Part shown: in pieces, positions 21,516 through 31,900 of the stretch
Position numbering within the stretch: position 1 is the first letter of the stretch
Layout of the letters: each line of letters opens with the position of its first letter
Source of the DNA: Lamellibrachia satsuma
Lineage: Eukaryota > Annelida > Polychaeta > Sabellida > Siboglinidae
DNA length: 64,000 nucleotides
Direction: 5' to 3'
NCBI GenBank assembly: GCA_033239005.1
Contig: BSQZ01000022.1
Location: forward strand, 1,269,501-1,333,500
The notes under the pieces: model-generated
The model's database searches: none
The model's input: only the letters and a program-made list of their open reading frames with translations
What the model was told of the DNA's origin: nothing
Translations under genes and position numbers: made by a program

Positions 21516-21553
21516 GTAAATATATTATTCCTAGATATGGGATATAATTTTAT
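21392..21553. repeat. (TA)n-centred palindrome
   Basis: The left arm (21,392-21,431: AATTATATCCCATATCATGG, AATAATACATTTA) and the right arm (21,511-21,553: ATATTATTCCTAGATATGGG, ATATAATTTT) are inverted copies with a few mismatches. They enclose about 80 bp of (TA)n. It would extrude as a long hairpin. Confidence 0.85.
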
Positions 21554-21699
21554 TTACTGACATATTTTATTTATAGATCAATGTTAACTAAAGTTACATA
21601 AAGCCCCGCACAAATGAGGGATGTCAAACTACGCTATCCCACGCATCCCCTTTATAAATACTACGTTCGTTTTGAGAAAAACATGTCCCCTGCAACCCA

Positions 21700-21870
21700 C
21701 ACCCACATCCAAACATAGAGTGAGAGTGCGTGTGGGGTGGGAGGTGGAACTGGCGGAAGGTGGACTCTCAAAAGGTGGGATCGTGGTTGGCCCCCACAAA
21801 AAGTGGGAGTTGGGAGGTTGGCCCCCAAAACAGGTGGGAGGGGGGAGGCTGAGACCCCTGCTACAACTCA
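21700..21870. repeat. dispersed GTGGGAGGTTGGCCCC repeat, copy 1
   Basis: It contains GGTTGGCCCCCAAAACAGGT, GGGAGGCTGAGACCCCTGC and related purine-rich words. The same series occurs at 62,665-62,865 (GGTTGGCCCCAAAAACAGGT, GGAGGTTGAGACCCC). Both copies are also internally repetitive. Unknown family. Confidence 0.75.
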
Positions 21871-22860
21871 TCTAGAGTGGTGTGGGTCAATGCCCATGTA
21901 CCCCTTTAGAGACAAACACTCGTGCAGCACCGACCCTATATTAGAGGCATACACACATATGTGGGGGTCAATTCCACAAATAGGCGAGCAAATGTCTTGT
22001 ATGAATTAAATGGATTAGTTTATATGCAACCACTCTCATTGTGATTTGGATTGGGGTGGATTTTGCCCCACATCGAAGAGTGCTTTGAAGCATACATTGA
22101 ATGGAGAATTACAAAAATAACCCACATTAATGTATATTGCTCGCATAAACCAATGACAATGACACGTGTTGTAGTAAAATATAGGACCTTTGTATAAATC
22201 GAGCTATTTCACGTGTGTTTTGTTAAAGTACCTACGCTATGGGACTGTTTAAAACTGTTTACTTTATTATATAATAATATATAGGTAATTATATAATAAT
22301 AAAATTATATAGGTAAAACAACTCAAACTTTCTTTGCGTGGCGTGTCTACTAAATCGAACATAACCAAATGAGGTTGGCCTGCTGTCTACAAAACGTAGC
22401 CAGCAGAGGGCTCCACTAACACATACGTTCAATCACATGCATCAAACACGAGGTAATCAGCTATTTTCTGTGTATTTTTCCAGACCCCTCTACAGTCGGA
22501 TGAGGTGAACTGGTGGACTGTGCACCTAATGATTTGCATCGTTTATTTTTGATTGGCAGATTGTTCCAACAGAAGTGACTACTCATATAGGTGGGGTGCG
22601 CTTTGCCCTCTACACAATATAAATATTACACTATTGTCATAGGCATGTAGCCTATGCCATAGGCTATGGCATCGGCTACATATGTGATTAAGTCATATTT
22701 GCAGTGACGAAAATATGTGCAGTTACGAAAGAAATAATAGTGCCAAAACGTTTTTGGTTTTCTAATCGTAACGTAGCGATCACCAATTTCATTAAGACAC
22801 CCCACCACCATGTAATGCTTCGTAACGCATCTGACAAGTTGTGAAGTATTAATTAGCCGT
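21871..22860. other. spacer, no gene recognised
   Basis: AT-rich, with ATAATAATATATAGGTAATT words duplicated at about 22,268-22,315 and a small palindrome TAGCCTATGCCATAGGCTA near 22,650. No coding signal. Confidence 0.35.
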
Positions 22861-22899
22861 GCTGTACGGGGGGGGGGGGAGGATTCACGCAACAAAAGG

Positions 22900-23357
22900 C
22901 CGAGTGACCTCTCTGACCTCAAACGGAGTACGTCCCGAAGCTCCGGAATCTAGACCAACGTGCAGCTGCCGCCAGGAATCAATATCCCATCATGTTAATA
23001 TTTACGTAGATACCACGTGCGTCATCGAGAGGACAGGGGAGCTAAATGCATATCGACCAATGGGAATAGGTCGCGGTTCGAAACCTCAACATTCGTCGAA
23101 CAAACTGCGTTTAATAGCGACGAAAGGTTTGGCCTACATTATATAACCTCCGGCGTTGCGAGCACCGCTGCGAGATCTCGCCGCGTCTCGCCAGACTGTT
23201 GACATCTACTGCCTGCGTAGTTGTTGATGTTTTCTGGTTGACCAAGGTACGAGTGGTCGCCCATTTTATCGCAGTATCAAACAGAACGGACTATGTAGCC
23301 TAATGGGCCGGCAACATGCGCCTTCTTGACGATTTCCATGCGGACTGAGATTTGATC
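22900..23357 (+). promoter_or_regulatory. candidate TATA-containing promoter and 5' UTR in a CpG-rich patch
   Basis: CpG is clearly denser here than in the flanks (for example CGTTGCGAGCACCGCTGCGA, CTCGCCGCGTCTCGCC). TTATATAA lies at 23,139-23,146, so transcription would start near 23,170. An ATG in a good context (A at -3) follows at 23,358 and is joined at once to a splice donor. Short upstream ATG frames (near 23,226 and 23,316) end quickly, as is common in 5' UTRs. An alternative is that the patch is a GC-rich repeat. Confidence 0.4.
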
Positions 23358-23367
23358 ATGTCGACAG
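23358..23367 (+). CDS. candidate first coding exon (start codon plus donor), product unknown
   Basis: ATG TCG ACA G is followed at 23,368 by GTAAGG, a near-consensus donor (ACAG/GTAAGG). The exon would encode only Met-Ser-Thr and the first base of codon four, then intron 1. Very short first coding exons at the end of a CpG-rich 5' UTR are common in animals. The product cannot be named because no downstream exon was identified. Uncertain without RNA evidence. Confidence 0.35.
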
Positions 23368-25908
23368 GTAAGGAACGACTGAGAACTGCTTGGCTGTGAT
23401 GTTGCTGTGAGTTTTACGTGTTAGGTGGGCGCCGTAAAAAATATCGGCATATCACGGTGACGTCGACAACACATTTACAAGCACCTGTGTAAAGGGAACA
23501 CGTCCGATGATCCATCAGTCATGTACTGCGAATTATGGTGTGGGGTTGGAAGTGGGTAGCTTTGATAAAATGCACGCGTTACGACAGGGGAGTCCTTACG
23601 GCTGACTAGATTGTCTACTACTCGTACTAAGTCTAAGTCCAAGAGTCAGACTCGGTCGAGTCAGGACTAAGTCTCGAGTAGCTACTCCATGCAGCCCATT
23701 CGTGGGCTGACACATCATTTCTGTGTGTTGTGTGAGCATGTTCAGGGGGTCATTTATGTATTAATGAATACTTTCAGTGTACAATTTAGTGTCGGTCAAA
23801 GTTCTTCTCGTGCTTATTTGGTGTGTAAACTTATCCTGACACGTGTAACTCTAGTCTAAGGCCCTTAGAGCCATTCTCTACACCAAGACCAAATGCTACA
23901 TTGTTTTCTGCAGTGTGTGCCACAGTGATCCGTACATGTGACAATGATCATGTATACAACCTTTTTATTTGAGTAAATTTAGGGGCAGCCAGAGTTCAGC
24001 AGCAATTGTAGACATTGTGTATTCAATATCATCTGGATGGCATTTAAGGCATGTACTGCGCTAATGTACTGCTGTGCTTGCAGAGTAGTATGTTCATCAC
24101 AAAATATACTGTCTTCTATTGAGTGCACTGTTCTTGTGGGATCTAGGAATCAGTGATTGAGGCTATAGCATCCTTGTCACCATGGGTTCTGACTACATCA
24201 GTACCCCTGGCAGATAACCCTGCTGAAAGGTTGACCAGTAGTGGCTGTCCCTGTGATTTTGGAGGCTCACATATGGGAAATTAACTTTATTTGGTAGTGG
24301 CCTGGTTGTCGCTGGTCGGACAAGTAATGATGAGTATTTCATGGGAATGCCCTTAGAAGATTGGGTGTGGGCACTTCTAGTTCCCAGAAACATGTTGACC
24401 AAGACAGAAAGTGAGAAGTACAAATGATTCTGCATGCATTCACACATGGCATGGGATAAACTGACAAATCCGCGTTTCCACAGGTCAATCTGCCAGGGAT
24501 AGTGCAATACTACTAACACCACCCCTGGTCAAATTTAGATGTGAGGATGATCTACAGTAGTTCCTCCAAGTCTTGTGCCAGGCTAACTTTTAACAACAAC
24601 AACTTGGTACTGTTTAGGCCAAACAAAATTACTGTTTCTCATCAGAACTTTTTCTAAATGAGGGATGAGTTTTTTAGTGTGCTGATGGTTAGGGATTAGG
24701 AACTATCAAAGGGGCAATCATCAACATTTTCAGAAGTGTGCCACATGTATTTCTTAGACACCGCCATAGAAATGTGCAAAAAAAGGTGTCATTCAGCATA
24801 ATTTGGATCTTACTTATCATTTGTTGATAAAAAAAATTTATTTAGAAAACAATAACAAATTGAAAAAAGGTTTTGCTTCACCTATTTTCAAATGAGAAAC
24901 CAGGAAGTTTTAAATGCCCCAGTGCTGTTGTGTTAGGATGAAAAAATATTTTCGAGTCTCGAAGATCACACTTTAGAGTTGTATCGTAGCAAGAGGCCAT
25001 ATGCGCTATTGTTGTCTTGTCGCACTTACAGGTAGCTGCAATCTCTATATACTGTGGATGTGGACATTTTAAACATTGTCATTGAAACTTTAGGTCTAGT
25101 TTGTGTAGTTGGTACAGGTGCAGTTGCGGTCATGACTGGCAGAAAAGGACTCTAATTAGATTGACACCTGAACAGTTCACACTGGGAGGAAAGAATTGCA
25201 ATAAATAACCTCCTTCAGGACAAAATGACACCCTCTGTCTACCACCCACCACATGGGGGTCAGTGGTTTTAATTTTCAAATGAGCTTATTTTAGAACAGA
25301 ACAGAACATTTATTTGTCCCCATAAACATAATTATTTTTTTTTACATCAACCTTCGTCTAGATGGAGCTGCAATCACTACAGCCAGAAAAACTCTGCACC
25401 CCAGTAGCACCTACTGTTCTACTCACTGACTAGCTCTCTGTAACAGTGTAAGTGAGAAAGTAGTACCTGGTTCTGGTTTAGTTACATGAAAGAATTCAAA
25501 CAGCAGGACCACTCAGCCCATCTCCTTTTCATGTCCCAGGGTTCAACAGGGACACTTGTCCATGTGTCCGAGACAAGTAGAGCTCAAACAGTGTCCAACA
25601 AGTACACAGCCCTGATGACTTGTCCAATGAGACAAGTGCTTTGGGTCGCAATGTGTAAAGTTTGTGTATGTATGGTGTTTATTTGTTATTAAAGCATCTG
25701 TCTGGCTGTTATTTATGACATAAAATATCGCTATTAATGAAATTTCCATTAAACATTCAGATATATATATAGTATATAGATGTCTATCAGAATGTTATAT
25801 ATCTGAAACATTTAGTGAAATACCTTCGAAATGACCCCAGTTGGATGTTATATTCTACGTCATCATAACTCGCCAGTCGCCATGCTTAGAATTCTTTGGT
25901 GGGAAAGG
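23368..25908. other. spacer, intron 1 if the 23,358 exon is real
   Basis: No exon recognised. 23,600-23,690 is built from repeated GACTCGAG-like words (ACTAAGTCT occurs twice, GTCGAGTCAGGACTAAGTCT). 25,140-25,330 shares GGACAAAATGACACC and TTTTAGAACAGAACAGAA with 29,345-29,440, so it is another copy of the interior of the element at 29,099-29,691. Confidence 0.4.
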
Positions 25909-26126
25909 TAGTGTATTCGACCTATTAAGCATTCATTCCCTAATTAGTGTACGCCTCCTTTTTAATCAACAGGATCTACGATTATTGTAATTTGACTAAT
26001 GTGGAACAACTGAATAGTGTTGCCATCTAGTGTTAAACAGTTGGCACCACTTTTCAGTTGTTCTATACTAGTCACCAAATGACACCACTAGTGTTAAGCA
26101 GTTACGTTGTTGTCTAGAGAAAAAAT
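25909..26126 (+). mobile_element. MITE (TACYGTATTTGACC family), copy 1, right end lost
   Basis: It starts TAGTGTATTCGACCTATTAA (a decayed TIR) and runs through TAATTATTGTAATTT-like text, GTGTTAAACAGTTGGCACCA and TCACCAAATGACACCAC. It stops at GTCTAGAGAAAAAAT, where copy 2 begins. It has no coding capacity. The interior is itself an imperfect inverted repeat around AACAACTG and CAGTTGTT. Confidence 0.75.
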
Positions 26127-26444
26127 TACCGTATTTGACCTAATAAGCTGTTTGCTCTAATTAGCATACACGATACACCCCTTTTTAATCAGCAGGACCC
26201 ATAATTATTGTAATCTGACTAGTGTGGAACAACTGAGAAGTGTCACCATCTGGTGTTAAACAGTTGGCACCACTTTTCAGTTGTTCTATACTAGTCACCA
26301 AATGACACCACTAGTGTTAAGCAGTTACCTTGTTGTCTAGAGAAAAAATTTTGGTGTGCGCTTATAAGAATAGATTAATTTGCCATTTTTCCACGGCCCA
26401 ATTTTTTTTTAGCACACAGTACTATTGTTAGGTGGAATATGGTA
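26127..26444 (+). mobile_element. MITE (TACYGTATTTGACC family), copy 2, complete
   Basis: The left end is TACCGTATTTGACCTAATAA and the right end is a decayed inverse (TTAGGTGGAATATGGTA). At about 318 bp it contains the same interior as copies at 33,698-34,170 and 52,457-52,729. TA ends on both sides fit a mariner-like TA target duplication, which is an inference. It sits head-to-tail against copy 1. Confidence 0.8.
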
Positions 26445-26975
26445 TATTTCTGATGGGACAAGAATAAAGAGGAGTTATCACTTGTCCTACGGGATTCACT
26501 GCTTCCTGGTTGTTAATGTAGAACCCTTTATCCCCACAAACCAAACAGGCTGGAGGCAATACAACAACATTCCCAGTTTTTAAGAGCGCAATACACACGC
26601 TAAGGTAATTTTTTCGATATTGGAATGGAAAAAAATTCTTCAGAAAAAGAAACTGCCTAACTTGTGTCAAACCCTGGACATCAAACAGTGGGTCCTTTGA
26701 TATGACTATGACAAAAAACATGGTGTACCTTGTGTGTTGTTGGATCCTATCAAAGTAGGCAGTGAACACCCTCAGGCTCCATAACAGGGTAGCTCCCTTC
26801 AAGCAGCAGCTGTATGAACAACCTAGAGTGTTCTGATAAACATTGTCTAGTCAAATCAGGCCATGTAACTTGTACTTGTAAAACATCTGGTGCAGGATTA
26901 CCCAGAGGAGTTATGCGGACTCTGTAAAGGTTCCATGTTTTAGCATTTATTGTCATAGTTTTCTGGTAAGTCAAA
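26428..26975 (-). pseudogene. unrecognised coding-like patch, one frame change
   Basis: On the minus strand a frame from 26,974 (74 codons: RVRITPLGNPAPDVLQVQVT and QCLSEHSRLFIQLLLEG) overlaps a second frame (26,802-26,428, 124 codons: FTAYFDRIQQHTRYTMFFVI, FDVQGLTQVRQFLFLKNFF, VVVLPPACLVCGDKGFYINN). Neither contains repeat-driven sequence, and the composition is protein-like. I do not recognise a family. The end overlaps the right edge of MITE copy 2. It could be a decayed gene or transposon ORF, or chance. Confidence 0.25.
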
Positions 26976-27639
26976 AATATTAATATTAACTGGATACTTT
27001 GTGCTGATGTCTAGAAATGAATTAAGAAATTAGAAATGAGAATCATTTTCCTGGTTTTAGTGTCAAAGTTTTACAGTGACTTAGATCTGCTGTTTTGGAG
27101 GATGTGTCTACCCTTCAAACACCTTCATCATACTTCTGAGGAGAGAGATTGGCAGGGATCCTGGGATAGGACATGCGTTGTGCTTGTGATACTAATGTAA
27201 GGAGAGTGTTTTGCATTGTACACATCACAACATCATACAGACTGTATTACTATTACTGCCATTGGTTGTTTATTTTGGCAAGAGAGAGAGAGAGACAGAG
27301 TTCGTACAGAAAAACCAGGATATCCTAAATGTTGCCTGCCTTCCAGTGGCTTTTCCCAGCCAGGCATTGACATCATTAGAGAGAATCCTGGGAGAAAAAC
27401 CCCTTTAAGTATCAGGGGTAACTGCTGTAATTAACACAAAAATGTCTGGCCATGTTGGCCAAGGTTGACATGTAGTTGACGGGGATCAGTCTCAATCACA
27501 CCTGTGCAGTTCTACAAAAATGTGACTTGGAATCATGTGGCATTTGGTTAGGAGACTGTACATGTTGATTTGCAGCAGGCTAGCGACCAAAACAGTGCAG
27601 TGCTCAATAATTAAAAATAAAAGGCAGAAGGAATGTTCT
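26976..27639. other. spacer, no gene recognised
   Basis: Ordinary sequence with a short GAGAGAGAGAGA run near 27,283. Nothing supported. Confidence 0.35.
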
Positions 27640-27935
27640 GACAGAATGTAACATTGTCCATAGGACTGTTCAGACTTCAGAGCGTTTTGCACTTCACCCC
27701 TGACAGGCCTGTTCATTCCAACACCAATTCTCTGGGAAGCATTCAGCCATGCTACAATTACTGCACTAAGACTATTCATTCACACATCCACCACTGTCTG
27801 TAGCCAGGTAATCATTTATACAGCTGAATGAACTAGGGTAACATGAAATGAATGAAATTGTCCAAGTTTCGAAATGGCAGCAAAAGGGTTCGCGATTGAG
27901 CTTGATGCTCTAACCACAATGTGACCATGCCCCAC
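27640..27935 (-). mobile_element. tRNA-derived SINE, nearly full length
   Basis: Read on the minus strand from 27,932: GGGGCATGGTCACATTGTGG then TTAGAGCATC (a box A-like TGGTTAGAGC) and CAATCGCGAACCC (box B-like), followed by a body with CTGGCTACAGACAGTGG, GCATGGCTGAATGCTTCCCA and GGAATGAACAGGCCTGTCAG. The same body occurs at 33,785-33,935, 43,183-43,262 and 58,690-58,860. The 3' end near 27,650 stops at CAGTCCTATGG, short of the tail seen in the 33.8-kb and 63.6-kb copies. Confidence 0.75.
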
Positions 27936-28146
27936 AAAGTACAGCGTGTAATAAAAATCTTATGAATTCCGATACACTCTGCCTATGTGTGTAATTTTTG
28001 AAGCACGTTCTCCATCACTTGCACTGGACAACCACCAACAATGTTTAAGTTGTCCTCGTCAATCACACCAACTGTTGGGGACTGTTTCACAGAGGCCAGT
28101 AAATTCCCCGAATTAATGTACCAACTCCTAAGAATAGAACTTGTGC

Positions 28147-28205
<59 letters not shown>

Positions 28206-29098
28206 AATATTTGTATATATATATATTTTAATAAGTTAATGTGGGTTCAGAGATGTTTTGGGTATCAGTGAGTTGTCCCACACTGTGTCGCTTCCCATAA
28301 TCCTGAACGGATGCACCTGCACAGACAGGTGCTCCAGCACACACGCATGTTTTGTTTAATAATTTTAATTGCTAAAGATTATGAAAATGTGTGTGAGATT
28401 TCAGACTTTTGCGTTAGAGTTGACAGGTATGCACAGCACCAACCATTAATTCGTCCCACGCCCTGCGTCTTCCCACAATCCTGAACGCATGCATGCACGC
28501 ACCCACACACTGTATGATTGTCTTTTGAGACAGTCATACACAATTTGGGCAGTAAACCGTTTTATGCACAGTACACATGTAATTAGAATTTCTGAAATAC
28601 ACCTGTAATTAGAAATTCTGAAATATACTTTGAAGGAACTTCTTTGTCATTGTTGACACACCCCCTTGTTCACTCTCTAGGAGGTTGTAGCAAGTTCTGA
28701 CACAACCCCTTGTATTTCTGTACCAGACTGTAGCATGTCGTAAAGGTCTCTCTCCAAGTGTGATGGTCACATGTAACCTGATCAGGTCAATAGAATCAGG
28801 GCCAGTCCAAGCTTTATGGTAACACTTGGTGCCCAACCTCTCACAAATTCACTGTTCATTTATGTCTTGTTCTGGCCTTTTAACCAGGCAAGGACACACA
28901 CGTGTTAGTCTATTCATAAAACATTGTAGCTCTCCATGTAAGATCGCACATCAACAGCCACAGGAACCTGTCATTGGCTCATTTGGTGCATGACTCGTCA
29001 GTTAAAGTAATAACTATCAAAAGCATAATTCTAGAAACCACATGGGTAATTATTTGCATCGGCTGACAATCAAACAATGTTGCTCCAATGTCGCTATA
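27936..29098. other. spacer with (TA)n and a short duplication
   Basis: (TA)n lies at 28,149-28,203. CACAATCCTGAACGCATGCA-type text is present twice (about 28,275-28,345 and 28,450-28,510), and GTAATTAGAATTTCTGAAAT is doubled at 28,578-28,628. No coding signal. Confidence 0.5.
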
Positions 29099-29691
29099 AC
29101 TGCAAGGTCATATTATATGAGTAAATGCAAGCAAGTCACTCATAGTATTGTGCACCTCTAAAGTAACCCTTGGCCTGGAATGACAGCTTACACTGTGTCC
29201 TCAAGTGGTGACGCAGGAGTACACACTCAATCATAGACGCTCTCTAACTCTAGGTGTTAAAATCTGTTTGACACCTGGACAACTTTCAATCTGTAAAACA
29301 TTACATCCTGTCATAGTTGGAGCCTGGACCCACTGTTAGCACCTCCAGGACAAAATGACACCATTACATTCACCATAAGGGGTTCAGTGTTTTTTCATTT
29401 CCAAATGGGTTAGATTTTGTTTTAGAACAGAACAGAATATTTATTTGTTCCACATAAAAAATAACACAGAATTATGTAAAAATGTGTGTGCGTGCGTGCG
29501 TGCGTGCGTGCGTGCATGCGTGCGTGCGCACGTGTGGTGTGTGTGTGTGTACAAATTGAAAATGATGTAAACAACAACACAGAATTATGTAAGTGGGGCA
29601 AATAAACATTATGTTCTGTTCGACGTTTTTAGAGGTACACACTACTATGAGTGACTTGCTTGCGTTTTCTCATATAATATGACCTTGCAGT
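29099..29691. mobile_element. 593-bp element with about 65-bp terminal inverted repeats
   Basis: The left end (29,099-29,163) ACTGCAAGGTCATATTATAT, GCAAGCAAGTCACTCATAGT, CACCTCTAAA and the right end (29,627-29,691) are inverted copies with about five mismatches. The interior has no ORF. It includes a (TGCG)n/(TG)n tract at 29,488-29,551 and text shared with 25,140-25,330. The layout is that of a non-autonomous DNA transposon. The superfamily is not assigned and no target duplication is obvious. Confidence 0.8.
29488..29551. repeat. (TGCG)n and (TG)n microsatellite
   Basis: TGCGTGCGTGCGTGCG type repeat followed by GTGTGTGTGTGT, inside the TIR element. Confidence 0.95.
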
Positions 29692-29899
29692 CACAGACAC
29701 AACCTGTCTGTGTCTGAGTGATTACAGCACGACAACAACAACGGCAACAACAATAATAACAACATTAGTTTAACTGTTGTTTGCATTGGCGTCCACTAAG
29801 GCATCTAAAGACATGCAGTTTTCATCATGAAAACGGTGTTTTCTATTTTATGTTTTTAATACCACCGTCATCACCTATGTCAGATCGTCGGCATCCATT

Positions 29900-30234
29900 G
29901 CCCACACCGTATATCAAATGAGGCACTATACCACTGTTGCCGTTGCCATCCCATCAGTGAAGCCATCCAGACTGCCCGATGGAGTCTATCCGGGCACGTG
30001 CTCCATATGCCACCCGATGCTCCCGCTCAGAGTGCGATCGAGAACTATTTTGTGGACTCAGGCATCACGTCATTCTGGGGTCGACTGCGGACGACACTGC
30101 CGACAGTGTTGAGCGTGGATCTGCGATGCATCGTCATAAACTATGTTGCCCCGCCGATGTCGATGCTCTGCGCGTACTCAACCGTGGACAGTGGCGAGAG
30201 TTTGGGCGGGAACTTATAACTTGAGAGTTTAGCA
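29900..30234 (+). pseudogene. LINE C-terminal fragment
   Basis: The + strand reads IQTARWSLSGHVLHMPPDAP then AQSAIENYF, WGRLRTTLPTVLSVDLR and, after a frame change near 30,120, VDALRVLNRGQWREFGREL. GHVLRM, APAQ-A, GR-R-TLP-L-DL and LR-LA-DR-WR are the standard C-terminal words of a LINE group. The W-GHV context is kept while DR has become NRGQ. Upstream and downstream parts are gone. Confidence 0.7.
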
Positions 30235-31429
30235 TAGGAATCGGCGGAAATGATGATTTTTTTATTATTTATTAATTATTTTTAGTAACACTTTATTTAA
30301 CTTTTTAGTAATTGCTTTAAACACTCTTTTATTTTATGGACATTTTAGCCATTTATTTATTTTACTTATTTATCTATTTATTAATTAATTAACTTTTAAA
30401 AACTGTCGTGGTACATTTTGTGGAATAGCATAGGCGAAAAGTAGTATCACATCTGCCACGCGAAAATGCATTTAATAATAACGCATTGCTGGTGTCGCAA
30501 GTGCGTTATATATCACCTTCAAATGTGAAGGGTTGTTGATCTGTCTTTAATTACAGTGGTCTACAATGTCATAAAAACAGTCATATTTAAATTCATCGCA
30601 AAATACTGTATTTAAAAAAATATTAAAGAGTTAAAAGATCGCAAAGTATATGCTTTCACTTAGACACATAAATATTATGCAGTGACTTGTAGGTTAAGCA
30701 CTATATATGCCGGCCCATATATCAACTGCCAACCAAGGTAATAAACATTGTTTATTGTGGACTTTAAGCGAAATGTCAGGTCATGCCACATTTTTGCCTT
30801 TTTGCACTTGGTCATGTGCTGTTTCCTATTTGTCACTCTTGGACTCAATTTAAGACTACTAAAACCTGCGGACTAGTGTGCATATATTAATTCAAGATTA
30901 AGAAAATATAATATAAAGGTCTATTCAGTATAATAAATAGTGTATTTATATTTTACATGCCTTGTTATGATGAACATGTTGTAATAGAGTCTATACTTTA
31001 GTACACATACTTGATTGAGCTTTTGTGACACTCTCGATCATTTCTCAAGTGTTATACTGAACTAATCTCCAGTGCCATGTAACCATGTTGGTGGTTGTCA
31101 TATGACAACCATTCTGGGAAGTGACAGGAAGCTTGTGTCCCCATCTCTGCTCATCACTGGGTGATTCTCCAGCATTTTTTTGTTTTGCTGATTTTTCTGC
31201 CCCAGAAGTTGTTCTCTCTTGGCAATCACTGAAGCATCTCTTACCGTTTGGCGGTCATGTTACGGACCTCACTGACCTTTGAGTGGCCATCAATGGACCT
31301 GCAAAATACATGTTTGCTGTCTTGACTGGTTACTTAATAAATCTTGGTTTATTTGTGTGCCTGGGGTTCACCAGTATAGAGATCTCCTGGTGCACAGGGT
31401 TTGTAGCTTGCCTGCACTGATGTTCACCA
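30235..31429. other. AT-rich spacer, no gene recognised
   Basis: TTTATTTA-rich at 30,260-30,400. A perfect 18-bp palindrome GGTTGTCATATGACAACC lies at about 31,093-31,110. No coding signal. Confidence 0.4.
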
Positions 31430-31518
31430 TCACTGGTTTCAGTGATGGGTTGCCAATGGCAGTGATGGGTTGCTAATGGTAGTGATGGGTTACTAATGGC
31501 AGTGATGGGTTGCCAACG
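31430..31518. repeat. 21-bp tandem repeat, about 4 copies
   Basis: Units of CAGTGATGGGTTGCCAATGG plus one base, with variants GCTAATGG and ACTAATGG. Confidence 0.9.
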
Positions 31519-31724
31519 CATGGTAGAGGGATGATTGGTGTTTTTCTGGTTTCTGTTTCTGAACTCAGTGTCTTAGTATTTTTTTCTCATTTGGAATGTT
31601 TTATTTCGGATGGTACCCATTCTTCTATGAGCCAGAAATTTTATCTTAGCTCTCATTCAAAAACAAACAGATTTTTCTTGGCTTGATTGTAACTTAGAAT
31701 GAGGAAGTAACAGATTCTTAGGTC

Positions 31725-31900
31725 CAATGGCGTAAATAGAATCTCGCGAACGGGGACAAACTCCGCCACCCTCTACTTAACCATGCTACCACGCAGTGGT
31801 GTAACAGGTTACATACAAAAAATTGTCAGCTAAAGGAGGCCCCATGCCCCCCAACACATTACCGCTTAGGTCAAAGAAAATACCACAACCATAAATTTGC
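31725..31900 (+). mobile_element. CAGTGGCGTA-type DNA-transposon left end
   Basis: CCAATGGCGTAAATAGAATC then TCGCGAACGGGGAC mirrors the terminus at 7,068-7,100. The following TAACCATG, GTGTAACAGGTTACATACAA and GGAGGCCCCATGCCCCCC text resembles 20,265-20,350. No right end found. Confidence 0.55.

Noticed and set aside
27900..27935. Functional tRNA gene
   Set aside because: Box A- and box B-like words are present, but no cloverleaf can be completed and the body continues as a SINE.
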